Below, piece after piece: positions 53,381 to 61,239 of a stretch of DNA of 64,000 bases. The stretch covers positions 1 to 64,000 of the forward strand of contig JBLFYM010000007.1 in the NCBI GenBank assembly GCA_047608975.1. Reading direction: 5' to 3'. Each line of letters begins with the position of its first letter. The stretch's first letter is position 1. This DNA is from GCA-2715965 sp047608975. GTDB taxonomy: Bacteria > Verrucomicrobiota > Verrucomicrobiia > Limisphaerales > JAYPXF01. The position numbers were made by a program, and so were the translations under genes. The notes beneath the pieces were generated by a model. That model was not told the DNA's origin and did no database searches. It was given only the letters and a program-made list of their open reading frames with translations.

Positions 53381-54756
53381 TCAGCGACGATCAGCTCATT
53401 GCCTATCTCTCGGGCCAGCTTCAGGGCCCGGAACAGCAGCGCTTGGAAGATCAGCTTGCGGAAGATCCCGCGGCGCTGCGGAATTTGGTCGAGCAGGAAA
53501 AGATGGAGACTGCGCTCTCCATGCTGCTTGCCCAACCTGACCGGAGTCAGGTCAAGGATTCCATTTTGGCAATTGTCGAAGGTCCGGCCGAAGGAGAGGT
53601 GAAAAGCCGGATTCGGGAACAGGTTGAATTTGAAACGAAGCGCAAGTCAACGCCGCCGCCGCCCGGGAGAAAGCGCGGATTCCTGGCGTGGTTCAAGGAA
53701 CTCCCGGTGGGTATCCAACTCGCGAGTCTTGGTGCGTTTGCGGTGCTCTGCTTTATCCTGGGGCGACCTTCCGGAGGCGGCGATCAGTTCGCTCACAAAC
53801 CCGGAAAACCTGCGACCACGAGCCGCGATAAACATCCGAAAAGCCGTGATCCCGTTGCCTGGCCATTCGCAGCAGCCAGCCCCTGGAATACTCCGATCGG
53901 ATCGGCGGCCAGCTACGCCGAACCCGTTGGAGTCGATTTAAAACTGGGAGCGATCATGTTCGATTCGGAGCGAGTGCATCCTCGATTGCAGGCGAAGGCG
54001 GGTGATCCCGTAGGACGAATTTTCAGTGGCAACGATCCGATCCCGGTTGCGACGCTGCCACTGCCCTTGGATCGCCTGAACGGTGCTTCAAAATTTGCCA
54101 TCGTTTCTCCGGACGGTAAGACGCTCTACGACGTGAGCATGGGGCGGCGCGATGGGAATGATGTGCGGGCGAATCTCGTTCGCGTTGCTGATCTCTGCGG
54201 TTCGGGTGTGGCTCCTGATTACGTGGCGACCACGCCGTCCGGACTGAGCGTGTATGCCGGCAGTCTGGTTGAGAGCGAATTCAGCGCACCGATCCACCGC
54301 GCCATCGGAGCGATCGCGGATGCCAGCATCGTCAGTCAGCGCGCGGACGGAACGGCGCATGTGTGGCCTGCACCGCGCGCTCCTCGGAACCACGGTTTCA
54401 AACCAGGCGGGAATCTGTACGTCGGTTCATTGCTCGCGATTCCTCCAAGCGTAGATGTTGCTACAATTGGCGTGGGGGATTCGGGACCCTTGTTCGAAAT
54501 AGCCCGGGCCATGCAGGACTACGGCGTCTACATCAAAGACACAGTGGTAGGTCATCCGAGCAACATCGATCCCCAGCAACCAGCGCCGCTTCTATTTTGT
54601 GGCGATCTCAGCAATGTCACGCTCCCTCCGGACTTTCAGCAGCAACTCGCCTTGCTCACCCGTCATCTGAAAGTTGTGGAGAACAACGGCCCCAATCGCA
54701 TGGGCGGAGGCGGCACCCCGCGGCGACCCGGCGCGCCTTCGTTTGTGAAGCCGTAG
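53377..54756 (+). CDS. Anti-sigma-like transmembrane protein with large periplasmic domain
   Basis: ATG 53377 overlaps the sigma-factor stop (ATGA). Residues 1-60 (MISDDQLIAYLSGQLQGPEQQRLED...) resemble anti-sigma N-terminal domains but without a zinc motif. A single membrane helix lies at about 110-129 (VGIQLASLGAFAVLCFILG). The 330-residue outer part holds WPFAAASPWNTPIG, then IVSPDGKTLYDVSMG, TPSGLSVYAGSLVESEF and THVWPA-like blocks, reminiscent of a family of free secreted proteins in actinobacteria and other groups; this last point is from memory and unverified. It would sense something outside the membrane and hold the sigma factor. It ends with a Gly/Pro-rich tail. Confidence 0.82.
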   Translation: MISDDQLIAYLSGQLQGPEQQRLEDQLAEDPAALRNLVEQEKMETALSMLLAQPDRSQVKDSILAIVEGPAEGEVKSRIREQVEFETKRKSTPPPPGRKRGFLAWFKELPVGIQLASLGAFAVLCFILGRPSGGGDQFAHKPGKPATTSRDKHPKSRDPVAWPFAAASPWNTPIGSAASYAEPVGVDLKLGAIMFDSERVHPRLQAKAGDPVGRIFSGNDPIPVATLPLPLDRLNGASKFAIVSPDGKTLYDVSMGRRDGNDVRANLVRVADLCGSGVAPDYVATTPSGLSVYAGSLVESEFSAPIHRAIGAIADASIVSQRADGTAHVWPAPRAPRNHGFKPGGNLYVGSLLAIPPSVDVATIGVGDSGPLFEIARAMQDYGVYIKDTVVGHPSNIDPQQPAPLLFCGDLSNVTLPPDFQQQLALLTRHLKVVENNGPNRMGGGGTPRRPGAPSFVKP

Positions 54757-54802
54757 CAGTCGCGAGAATTCAGCAGAATTCAGTGATTGCCAGAATCGAG
54801 TA

Positions 54803-56416
54803 ATGGATATCATTCAAAGAAAAGGGGTGGCCATAAGCAATTTCTTGGGCTCCAGATCAGCGCGTGCCCAACGAAATGCCGTGTTGTGCGCCGTGATTGG
54901 AATCGGTCTGCTTGCCGCAGTCCAACTACTGATGGGCGCGACCGTGATGACCGGCAAGCCCGGTGACGTTCCCCAGTTTCTCGATGCGGCTTGGCGGATA
55001 AATCACGGCCAGATTCCCCATGTGGATTTCTACTCTCATCTCGGTTCACTTCCCTACTACATCACCTGGTTTGGAATGAAGATTTCGGGGCCCAATACCG
55101 GCGCAATTTCATCCGGCAACGTCTGTTTCATGTTGATCGCGTCCGGGCTGACTTTTCTCCTCCTTCGTCGCCGCACAAGTGGATTTTTAACATTCCTGTT
55201 TACAGTCTTCGTGGCGTTTCTGGCAACCGCTCCGCGCCCACTGGGCGATCCATACTTTTTCAACGACTATGCCATGCTTTACAACCGGCAGGGCGAAGCA
55301 CTCCTGCTCGCACTGGTCGTAGGTGTGATGATTCGTCCGCCGAGCGAGTCAAAGAGTTGGTCAGTGGCGGATGCCGTTTGCTGCGGTTTTCTTTGGCAGT
55401 GCCTCTTATGGATCAAGCTCAGCTATTTCACCGTCGCAGCGGGCTTGATTGTGTGCGCTGTGCCGCTCCAAACGCTTACGTTCAGAAACGCACTGATCCT
55501 GGGCGCATCTGCAGTTTTGTGGTCCGCAATTTATCTGCTGGCGACCGGAATTCCGGTCAGCGCCTTTTCGGCGGACATGGGAATCATGGCAGATGCGCAG
55601 GATTTTTCCGGCAAGATCAAGGTCGTTGCGATTCAGTTGTTCAAGCACGTGCATATGCTGCCGTTGTTGCTGCTGCTGGCCTGGGAAGCCATGAACGCTC
55701 TTCGCCGTTCAGGGCAGCCCCCGATTCATGCAGTCGTAGCGATGCTGCTGTTGGCCGGCAGCGCCCTGCTGATGCTGTCATCAAACGCCCAACGGACCGA
55801 TCTTCCGCTCCTGGCTGTAGCGTGTCTGGTGGGGGTTGAGCATGTCCGTAGATCAGAAACAGTGGTGCCGGCTGATCAGATCAAACCGATCCCGATTATT
55901 GGAGCTTCGGTAATCCTTATCATCTACCTCCTACCCATTCTGCTCGCGGATGCGAAGGCCTTTCGGAATGCCGCTTTTAACAAAATTCAGCATAAGCAAA
56001 CAGCGGCCGAACTCCAGCGGACGCAGTTGAGCGATTTCATTATGATGGCTGACGGTGAAACTGCGGGAACGATATCGAACTATCAGGATCGTCTCATCAG
56101 TGGGTTGAACCTCATCCGTAGTCAAGCACCGGGGCTCAAAATCCGTCCGCTTGTGTTTGCCAACCCATTCGAATTCGCGTTGGGGCTCCCACCATCACGT
56201 GGCGGCGCAATCTGCATTGCCTACAATACATTGAATGCAAAATCACATCCGTCGTTTGCGCGAATAGTCGGCGACGCTACACATGTGATGGTGGCCAAAG
56301 ATGGACCGGAAATGACGTCATTGTTCGGCGACGAATTGAACGCGTTCAAACTCTTGAAAACTGACGAATCAGAACATTTCATCCTCTACGAACTCTCCCG
56401 CGACCCGCCCCGCTGA
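54803..56416 (+). CDS. Polytopic membrane protein, GT-C glycosyltransferase-like
   Basis: The 537-residue protein has roughly ten hydrophobic helices spread over residues 25-395 (for example AVLCAVIGIGLLAAVQLLMG, FLTFLFTVFVAFLA, IIGASVILIIYLLPILL), then a soluble C-terminal domain of about 130 residues. The first outer loop has DVPQFLDAAWRINHGQIPHVDFYSHLG, the layout of GT-C enzymes that use lipid-linked sugars (Asp near the first helix, Tyr/His-rich loop). The exact donor and acceptor are unknown and a non-enzymatic role is possible. It follows the anti-sigma-like gene by about 46 bases and may belong to the same operon. Confidence 0.7.
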   Translation: MDIIQRKGVAISNFLGSRSARAQRNAVLCAVIGIGLLAAVQLLMGATVMTGKPGDVPQFLDAAWRINHGQIPHVDFYSHLGSLPYYITWFGMKISGPNTGAISSGNVCFMLIASGLTFLLLRRRTSGFLTFLFTVFVAFLATAPRPLGDPYFFNDYAMLYNRQGEALLLALVVGVMIRPPSESKSWSVADAVCCGFLWQCLLWIKLSYFTVAAGLIVCAVPLQTLTFRNALILGASAVLWSAIYLLATGIPVSAFSADMGIMADAQDFSGKIKVVAIQLFKHVHMLPLLLLLAWEAMNALRRSGQPPIHAVVAMLLLAGSALLMLSSNAQRTDLPLLAVACLVGVEHVRRSETVVPADQIKPIPIIGASVILIIYLLPILLADAKAFRNAAFNKIQHKQTAAELQRTQLSDFIMMADGETAGTISNYQDRLISGLNLIRSQAPGLKIRPLVFANPFEFALGLPPSRGGAICIAYNTLNAKSHPSFARIVGDATHVMVAKDGPEMTSLFGDELNAFKLLKTDESEHFILYELSRDPPR

Positions 56417-56756
56417 ACACTCCCCAATGAGTGAATTGCGTAGGTATTCTCTAGGGAGTCGGTCATTTCCCACCGCTCCTTGCCATTCTCTAACGGTCAA
56501 TTCTGGTGACGTATTCGGGACTGTGATCGACCCACTACGATCATCATAGAGGCTCTTAAGGATTGGGTCCAATGGGCGAATGAAACCTCCCTTTTAAAAT
56601 TCAGCCGCCGATTAAGTCGGCGGCTTTTTCGTTGGCTGGGAGGGAGGGAGTGTCAGGGCAACAGCCGACAAGGAGGTGGGTTTGGGGAAACCCGAGGAAA
56701 CCGACCATTGCCCCGACGATTAGAGAATGCGCCGTAGAGACTACGGAATCAAGAAA
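56417..56756. other. Intergenic region without a supported gene
   Basis: These 340 bases hold a strong hairpin terminator (listed separately) and, at 56732-56746, a short perfect hairpin (CCGTAG AGA CTACGG) close to the end of the minus-strand gene fragment. A small minus-strand open frame (56369-56572) enters from here but its C-terminal third is antisense to the membrane-protein gene. No tRNA or convincing coding region is seen. Confidence 0.6.
56603..56629 (+). terminator. Rho-independent terminator-like hairpin
   Basis: Nine-base-pair stem AGCCGCCGA / TCGGCGGCT with loop TTAAG, followed by five T. It lies 186 bases after the stop of the membrane-protein gene, rather far for a simple gene end. 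The opposite strand has AATTTTAAAAG after the stem, so it might also stop minus-strand transcripts. Confidence 0.85.
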
Positions 56757-56978
56757 TTACTCTTTCGATAAGAACTGCCGTGTTGCCTCAAGAACGCGCA
56801 ACTGATTCCTGACTGCAATCACCTTGTAAGAGAATGTCTCAAGTGGAATCTCTTTGGTTTGGGATAGTGCGTCAGCGGGATGAAGAACCAGTTTGCCACC
56901 GTTCCAACGAGCCCCCAAGGGCTGTGACCTCGGGTTGCTCGGTCTCGGATTTCTCCACGGTGTGCCGAGCCCAACCAC
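56757..56978 (-). pseudogene. Truncated duplicate of the neighbouring KOW-like gene
   Basis: The frame encodes 73 residues; ARWNGGKLVLHPAD, KEIPLETFSYKVIAVRNQLRVLE aligns clearly with ERWRGGKLIMQPAD, KELELEAFFHQFVMMRSNFRVWE of the gene just upstream (57025-57569). It lacks the N-terminal KOW-like part and the conserved C-terminal block DIQQYITRCYGSMTTF; it stops after FLSKE. It is therefore a partial tandem copy, probably a decaying duplicate, though a short functional protein is not excluded. It lies 46 bases downstream of the full-length copy on the same strand. Confidence 0.7.
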
Positions 56979-57024
56979 TGGAGGGGCGAGCTTGCGAGTC
57001 CGTACGGCGATATGTCGGGTGGTA

Positions 57025-57569
57025 TTAGCCCTTGCCGCTGAAGTAGTCTTCCTTGTCCTTGAACAGCACGTTAAAGGTCGTCATCGAGCCGTAGCAACGA
57101 GTGATGTATTGCTGGATGTCAAACTTGTCGGCGGAACTCATATCCGTCTGGGAATTGACCCGTTGTTCCCAGACGCGGAAGTTGCTTCGCATCATGACAA
57201 ACTGGTGGAAGAAGGCTTCCAATTCGAGCTCCTTGGATTGCAGCGCGGTGTCGGCCGGTTGCATGATCAGTTTGCCTCCGCGCCAGCGTTCGCCGAGTCC
57301 AGCGACTGATTCCATCGGATCGCTGAGCGGGAGTTTTGCGGAGGAGGCTGAAACGATCTCTTCGATGAGCTCGCTTAGCGGGCGTTCCAGTCCGGCGAGT
57401 GCCGCGGTTGCGGCTACCGGTTGAAGATCGCTCAGGCCCGGTGCGATGTCGCGGGTTGCATTTCGTTGAAATGCACTTTTGCGGTGGTTTCATCGAGGGC
57501 TTTTACGGCGCCGATCCCGTGATCCGGGTGACGCACTTTCATTCCAATGCGCAGGTCTTCAATCTTCAT
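57025..57569 (-). pseudogene. KOW/CarD-like N-terminal protein gene split by a frameshift
   Basis: ATG 57569 overlaps the stop of the oxidoreductase gene (ATGA). The first frame gives MKIEDLRIGMKVRHPDHG, IGAVKALDETTAKVHFNE and stops at 57432. The remainder continues in another frame (RDIAPGLSDLQPVAATAALAG ... GERWRGGKLIMQPAD ... DIQQYITRCYGSMTTFNVLF, stop at 57025); only a weak internal ATG at 57315 could start it alone. Joined, the two parts make a coherent protein of about 180 residues with a G-x-x-V-R-H-P-x-x-G-x-G start like CarD or UvrD-tail modules. One base appears lost near 57450-57460. A real mutation, a sequencing error or programmed frameshifting are all possible. Confidence 0.72.
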
Positions 57570-58816
57570 GACTCAATTCCAAAATGTTCGTTGAGGGGTT
57601 TCTGGTAATCCTCGATGCGACCTTCCAATACGTCGCGCACGAGGACTTCACGGCCGGCATGGGCCGATTCCACGATGGCGTAGGCACAGGCCAGATTGAT
57701 CAGTCCCTCGCGTCCGTCGGTTTCCGGTTGCTGTCCGCGACGGATGGCGTCCAGCCAATCGTGTTGGGCGAGTGCAAATTCATTCTCCAGTCCAAAGGGC
57801 TGGTCGGCGGCGCGGGTTTCCGCTGTGGCTTGGGTTGCATAGAGTGCGCCGATGCTCTGTGGGGCGGGTTCGCCGGCGAGATGGATCTGGTTTCCCGAGA
57901 CGCGTCCGTTTGTGCCGTAGAAGGTTGGCCCGTTACCGAGAACGGTATTGGTTGCCGCGCCCGCCCAACTTCCGAAGAGAGTCCCGGTGACTCCGGTTTC
58001 GGTATCAAAGCTGGCGTAGAAGGTGTCGTCGGCATCGCATTCGATTTCGTTGGTCACCGCGCCGCGCTCGTCGAAGGTGAATCGACGGGTTTCGGTGACG
58101 GTCGTGCGGGCGCTGACCGATCGGATCTCGCCGCAAACCTGGCGGACCATGTCGAACTGATGCACGCCGAGGTCGAGGCTGATGCCGCCTCCTTCCACGA
58201 TGCGATGTCGCCAAGGGGTTTCGGCGACGATTCGATTGGGTGCCCACCAGGTTCCTATATTGCCGAGCAGTGCCATCTGGGGATTGCCGAGTGGCCCGCC
58301 GGAAAATGCCCATCGCCATTGCCGCGCCAGCAATCGTTGTCGCGCATTCTCAAAAACCCCGAAGGTGATGCCGGCCTTGCCGGCTGATTCCACCATCCGA
58401 CGCGCGGCCCGAACGGTGACGGCCACGGGCTTTTGGCTGAGCAGGTGTTTTCCGTGATCGATGGCGCATTGTCCCACGATGTGATGGAGGCCGTGGGTGG
58501 TGAAATCGTTGACCGCATCGATCTTACCTTTGGCGATCAGTTTCCGGAAATCGGTGAACACCTCGACATCCGCGATATCCTGGAAATCGGAGAGAAACTC
58601 GTCACCGATCCCGAGCGGATCACCGGGAATATCGCTGACCGCCGGGCGCTGCGGATACGCGCCCTCACGGTCCACGTAGCCCCATGCGTCGGCGGCGGTG
58701 CGGGAACACATCGCGGTGATCCTGAAATCCTCCACCCCGGCTTCGCGCAAGAGGCGGTAGCCCCGCAGGTGAGCTGCGAGGATTCTTCCACATCCGACAA
58801 TTCCGATCCGTATCAT
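57566..58816 (-). CDS. Gfo/Idh/MocA-family oxidoreductase
   Basis: The N-terminal NAD(P) site reads RIGIVGCGRILAAHLRGY, followed by VFTDFRKLIAKGKIDAVNDFTTH and GKHLLSQKPVAVTV, where QKP corresponds to the catalytic-lysine EKP motif (Glu replaced by Gln). GGGISLDLGVHQFDMVRQVCG contains the usual metal-independent active-site D-x-x-x-H. The 416-residue length is normal. Such enzymes oxidise or reduce sugars and inositols; without a signal peptide it is cytoplasmic. Its stop overlaps the next gene start, so the two are coupled. Confidence 0.92.
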   Translation of the reverse strand: MIRIGIVGCGRILAAHLRGYRLLREAGVEDFRITAMCSRTAADAWGYVDREGAYPQRPAVSDIPGDPLGIGDEFLSDFQDIADVEVFTDFRKLIAKGKIDAVNDFTTHGLHHIVGQCAIDHGKHLLSQKPVAVTVRAARRMVESAGKAGITFGVFENARQRLLARQWRWAFSGGPLGNPQMALLGNIGTWWAPNRIVAETPWRHRIVEGGGISLDLGVHQFDMVRQVCGEIRSVSARTTVTETRRFTFDERGAVTNEIECDADDTFYASFDTETGVTGTLFGSWAGAATNTVLGNGPTFYGTNGRVSGNQIHLAGEPAPQSIGALYATQATAETRAADQPFGLENEFALAQHDWLDAIRRGQQPETDGREGLINLACAYAIVESAHAGREVLVRDVLEGRIEDYQKPLNEHFGIES

Positions 58817-59167
58817 GGGCGGCCGGGATTACGCGGCAGCGCGAGAATTTGTTCAATGTCGGAGTGAGTGGTTGAAACTGGAGGTGAAATGGGCGAAGGG
58901 ATCATTGCTCGGAGGCTGAATATCAAATTTCAATCAAATTCGCCCGCTGACACCCGCCGCTGCGGATTGAAGTTTGGAGTTTGAAGCCTATTTGGGATTT
59001 GTAGCCTGACGCTTGGAGCTTTTGCAATTCCACCCGGTTGGCGGGGACTCCACCGTCTCCACTCTCGCTTCCAATCAGACGCCATGTCGGTATTGAACGG
59101 CCTTTGGCATTGCCTGAAGAGGATTATCGAACCAAGTTACCGGGCTTCCGGAATCGGAAGTCTGGTC
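58817..59167. other. Intergenic region between divergent genes
   Basis: This 351-base stretch lies between the minus-strand oxidoreductase and mqnE and must contain promoters for both directions. The mqnE reading frame is open back to 59084, but the upstream part is not family-like. I see no hairpin terminator, tRNA or repeat in it. Confidence 0.6.
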
Positions 59168-60295
59168 ATGAATTTCGTCATCGCGCACAGCGAACTCAAA
59201 GATATCCACGAAAAAGTCGAAGCGGGCAAACGCATCGATGAGGCGGATGCTTTGCGCCTGTTTGAGAGTCGCGACATCAACGCGCTCGGCGCGATCGCCA
59301 ATGCGGTCCGCGCCCGCAAGGTGGGTAATCGGGCGAGCTACATAGTCAACCGTTACATCAACTATTCGAACTACTGCATCCTGTCCTGTCAGTTCTGTTC
59401 CTTTGCCCGGAAGAAGCGTGATGCGGACGGCTTCCAGCTCAGCGTTGAGGAGATGGTCACCAAGGCTCAGGAGGCGTTGAAGCTGGGGATCACGGAATTG
59501 CACATTGTGGGTGGCCTGCATCCCTCGCTCCCTTTCAGCTACTACACCGACATGTTGCGCGCCTTGAAGAAGGTCGATCCGCGACTGGAGTTGAAATGTT
59601 TCACCGCGATTGAAATCCTTCACTTGGCGTGGTTGGCGAAGAAGACCACGCGTGAAACGCTTGAGGAACTCAAGGCGGCGGGGCTGTCTTCGCTGACCGG
59701 CGGCGGCGCCGAGATCTTTCGCAAGGAAGTCCGCAAGCAAATTGCCCGGGGCAAGGAGTCGGCGGAGGAGTATCTCGCCGTTCACGACGAATGGCATTCA
59801 CTCGGTGGGCGCAGTACCTGCACCATGCTTTATGGGCATGTGGAATCGCTCGAGGATCGCGTGGATCATCTTCGGCAGCTGCGCGCGCAGCAGGACCAGT
59901 CAGGCGGCTTCACAGGATTCATCGGGTTGCCTTACCAGCCGGACAATAACGACATCGATGTGCGGGTGGCACCTTCGGGATACGACCAGCTCCGGACCAT
60001 CGCCGTCAGCCGGATCTATCTGGATAACTTCGATCACATCACCGCGTATTGGGTTGGCATGGGGCTGAAACTGGCGCAGGTGGCATTGAACTACGGAGCG
60101 GACGATCTTCATGGAACGATCGTCGAGGAATACATCTTTCATATGGCGGGTTCCCAGTCGCCGCAGGCGCACACGGAAGCGGAGATGATCAAGGCCATTC
60201 GCGAGGTCGGGCGACAACCGGTGCAACGGAATACTTTTTACGAAGTCATTCGCGAGCTGGAGACGGAAACGAATTCCGTTCCGCAGGCGGCGTGA
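59168..60295 (+). CDS. mqnE: Aminofutalosine synthase (radical SAM)
   Basis: MqnE joins the enolpyruvyl chorismate derivative to adenosine in the futalosine pathway of menaquinone synthesis. The radical SAM cluster motif C-x3-C-x2-C is YCILSCQFCSF with Cys70, Cys74 and Cys77. HIVGGLHPSLPF, LTGGGAEIF, FTGFIGLPYQPDNN and QPVQRNTFYEVI fit MqnE rather than MqnC. ATG 59168 has GGAAG seven bases upstream and starts the conserved part; the frame is open from 59084. mqnA follows after 37 bases. Confidence 0.93.
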   Translation: MNFVIAHSELKDIHEKVEAGKRIDEADALRLFESRDINALGAIANAVRARKVGNRASYIVNRYINYSNYCILSCQFCSFARKKRDADGFQLSVEEMVTKAQEALKLGITELHIVGGLHPSLPFSYYTDMLRALKKVDPRLELKCFTAIEILHLAWLAKKTTRETLEELKAAGLSSLTGGGAEIFRKEVRKQIARGKESAEEYLAVHDEWHSLGGRSTCTMLYGHVESLEDRVDHLRQLRAQQDQSGGFTGFIGLPYQPDNNDIDVRVAPSGYDQLRTIAVSRIYLDNFDHITAYWVGMGLKLAQVALNYGADDLHGTIVEEYIFHMAGSQSPQAHTEAEMIKAIREVGRQPVQRNTFYEVIRELETETNSVPQAA

Positions 60296-60332
60296 TCGGG
60301 TAGGGGAGGGTGATGAATTTGACGATTCGCAG

Positions 60333-61226
60333 ATGAGTGCCAACGACGACATTCCCGAACTGCGTCTTGCCCCGGTGGAATCCCCCGGCTTGCTGGAGGA
60401 GCGTCAGCTCCGCGAGCAACGTCGTCTGGATGACAGTCGTGACCAGGCGCTGAATCATTCGCTCGCGCCGTTCCGAGTCGGATCCGTTCCTTACTTCAAT
60501 TCGGTTCCGTTGACGCGCGGCTTGGAATCGGAGATCCAATTCATGCCCCCGGCGGAGTTGGCGGAGGAACTGCGGAAGGATGAACTGGACGCCGCGCTCG
60601 TGAGCATCACCGAAGTTCTTTTTCATGATCGGTACGACGTGCTCGACAGCGTCGCGGTGGCCTCGCTGGGGGAAGTCTATAGCGTATTCCTGGCGCACCG
60701 GATGCCGCTGGACGAGTTAAAGACCGTTCATTGCGATCCGGCCTCTTTGACCAGCGTGAATCTGCTGAAGGTCCTGTTCGCCGAACGCGGCCAGGCGATC
60801 GAGTTCAGGCAACTGGAAGATTACGGACAGGCGGCCGCTCACGATGCCGTGCTGTTGATTGGCAATCCGGCCATTGATTTCAGACGGGGCGGCAGCGCGT
60901 CCGATCACCAGATCTGGGATCTGGGCAGTGCCTGGTATGAACTCACCAAACTGCCTTTCGTCTATGCCGCGTGGGCATTGCGTCGGGGAGTCGAGAACGA
61001 GGCCCTCCGTGCCAAGCTACGCGAAGCCCGGGACTTCGGGCGGGATACCCTCGATTTCATCATCGATCACCGCACCGAGTATGACCGGGAATTCCGGAAG
61101 GATTATCTCGGTTGGCATATTCACTTTCACCTGGGGGCCGATGAAAAAAGAGGTCTGGCCCGCTTCATTGAACTTCTACGAAAGCATCAGGACAAACCGG
61201 TCCACGATGTGAACTTCGTATTCTGA
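60333..61226 (+). CDS. mqnA: Chorismate dehydratase
   Basis: MqnA dehydrates chorismate to 3-enolpyruvylbenzoate, the first step of futalosine-dependent menaquinone synthesis and the reaction that feeds MqnE. The protein has the solute-binding-like fold blocks FRVGSVPYFNSVPLTRGL, LDAALVSITEVLF, SLGEVYSVFL, HCDPASLTSVNLLKVLF and LLIGNPAID. An extra N-terminal stretch of about 45 residues (MSANDDIPELRLAPVE...) precedes the domain. The order mqnE-mqnA and close spacing suggest one operon. Other steps (mqnB, mqnC, mqnD) are not in the window. Confidence 0.92.
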   Translation: MSANDDIPELRLAPVESPGLLEERQLREQRRLDDSRDQALNHSLAPFRVGSVPYFNSVPLTRGLESEIQFMPPAELAEELRKDELDAALVSITEVLFHDRYDVLDSVAVASLGEVYSVFLAHRMPLDELKTVHCDPASLTSVNLLKVLFAERGQAIEFRQLEDYGQAAAHDAVLLIGNPAIDFRRGGSASDHQIWDLGSAWYELTKLPFVYAAWALRRGVENEALRAKLREARDFGRDTLDFIIDHRTEYDREFRKDYLGWHIHFHLGADEKRGLARFIELLRKHQDKPVHDVNFVF

Positions 61227-61239
61227 ACCATCCTTTCTA

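Noticed and set aside
56369..56572. Small minus-strand open frame (67 codons) with LTVREWQGAVGNDRLPREYLRNS
   Set aside because: The sequence looks protein-like, but its C-terminal third is antisense to the end of the membrane-protein gene and no family or ribosome site is recognised, so no gene is called.
57119..57493. Minus-strand open frame of 124 codons overlapping the frameshifted gene
   Set aside because: It is Arg- and Thr-rich with no recognisable motif and overlaps, in another frame, the sequence that matches the tandem copy; it is an alternative-frame shadow.
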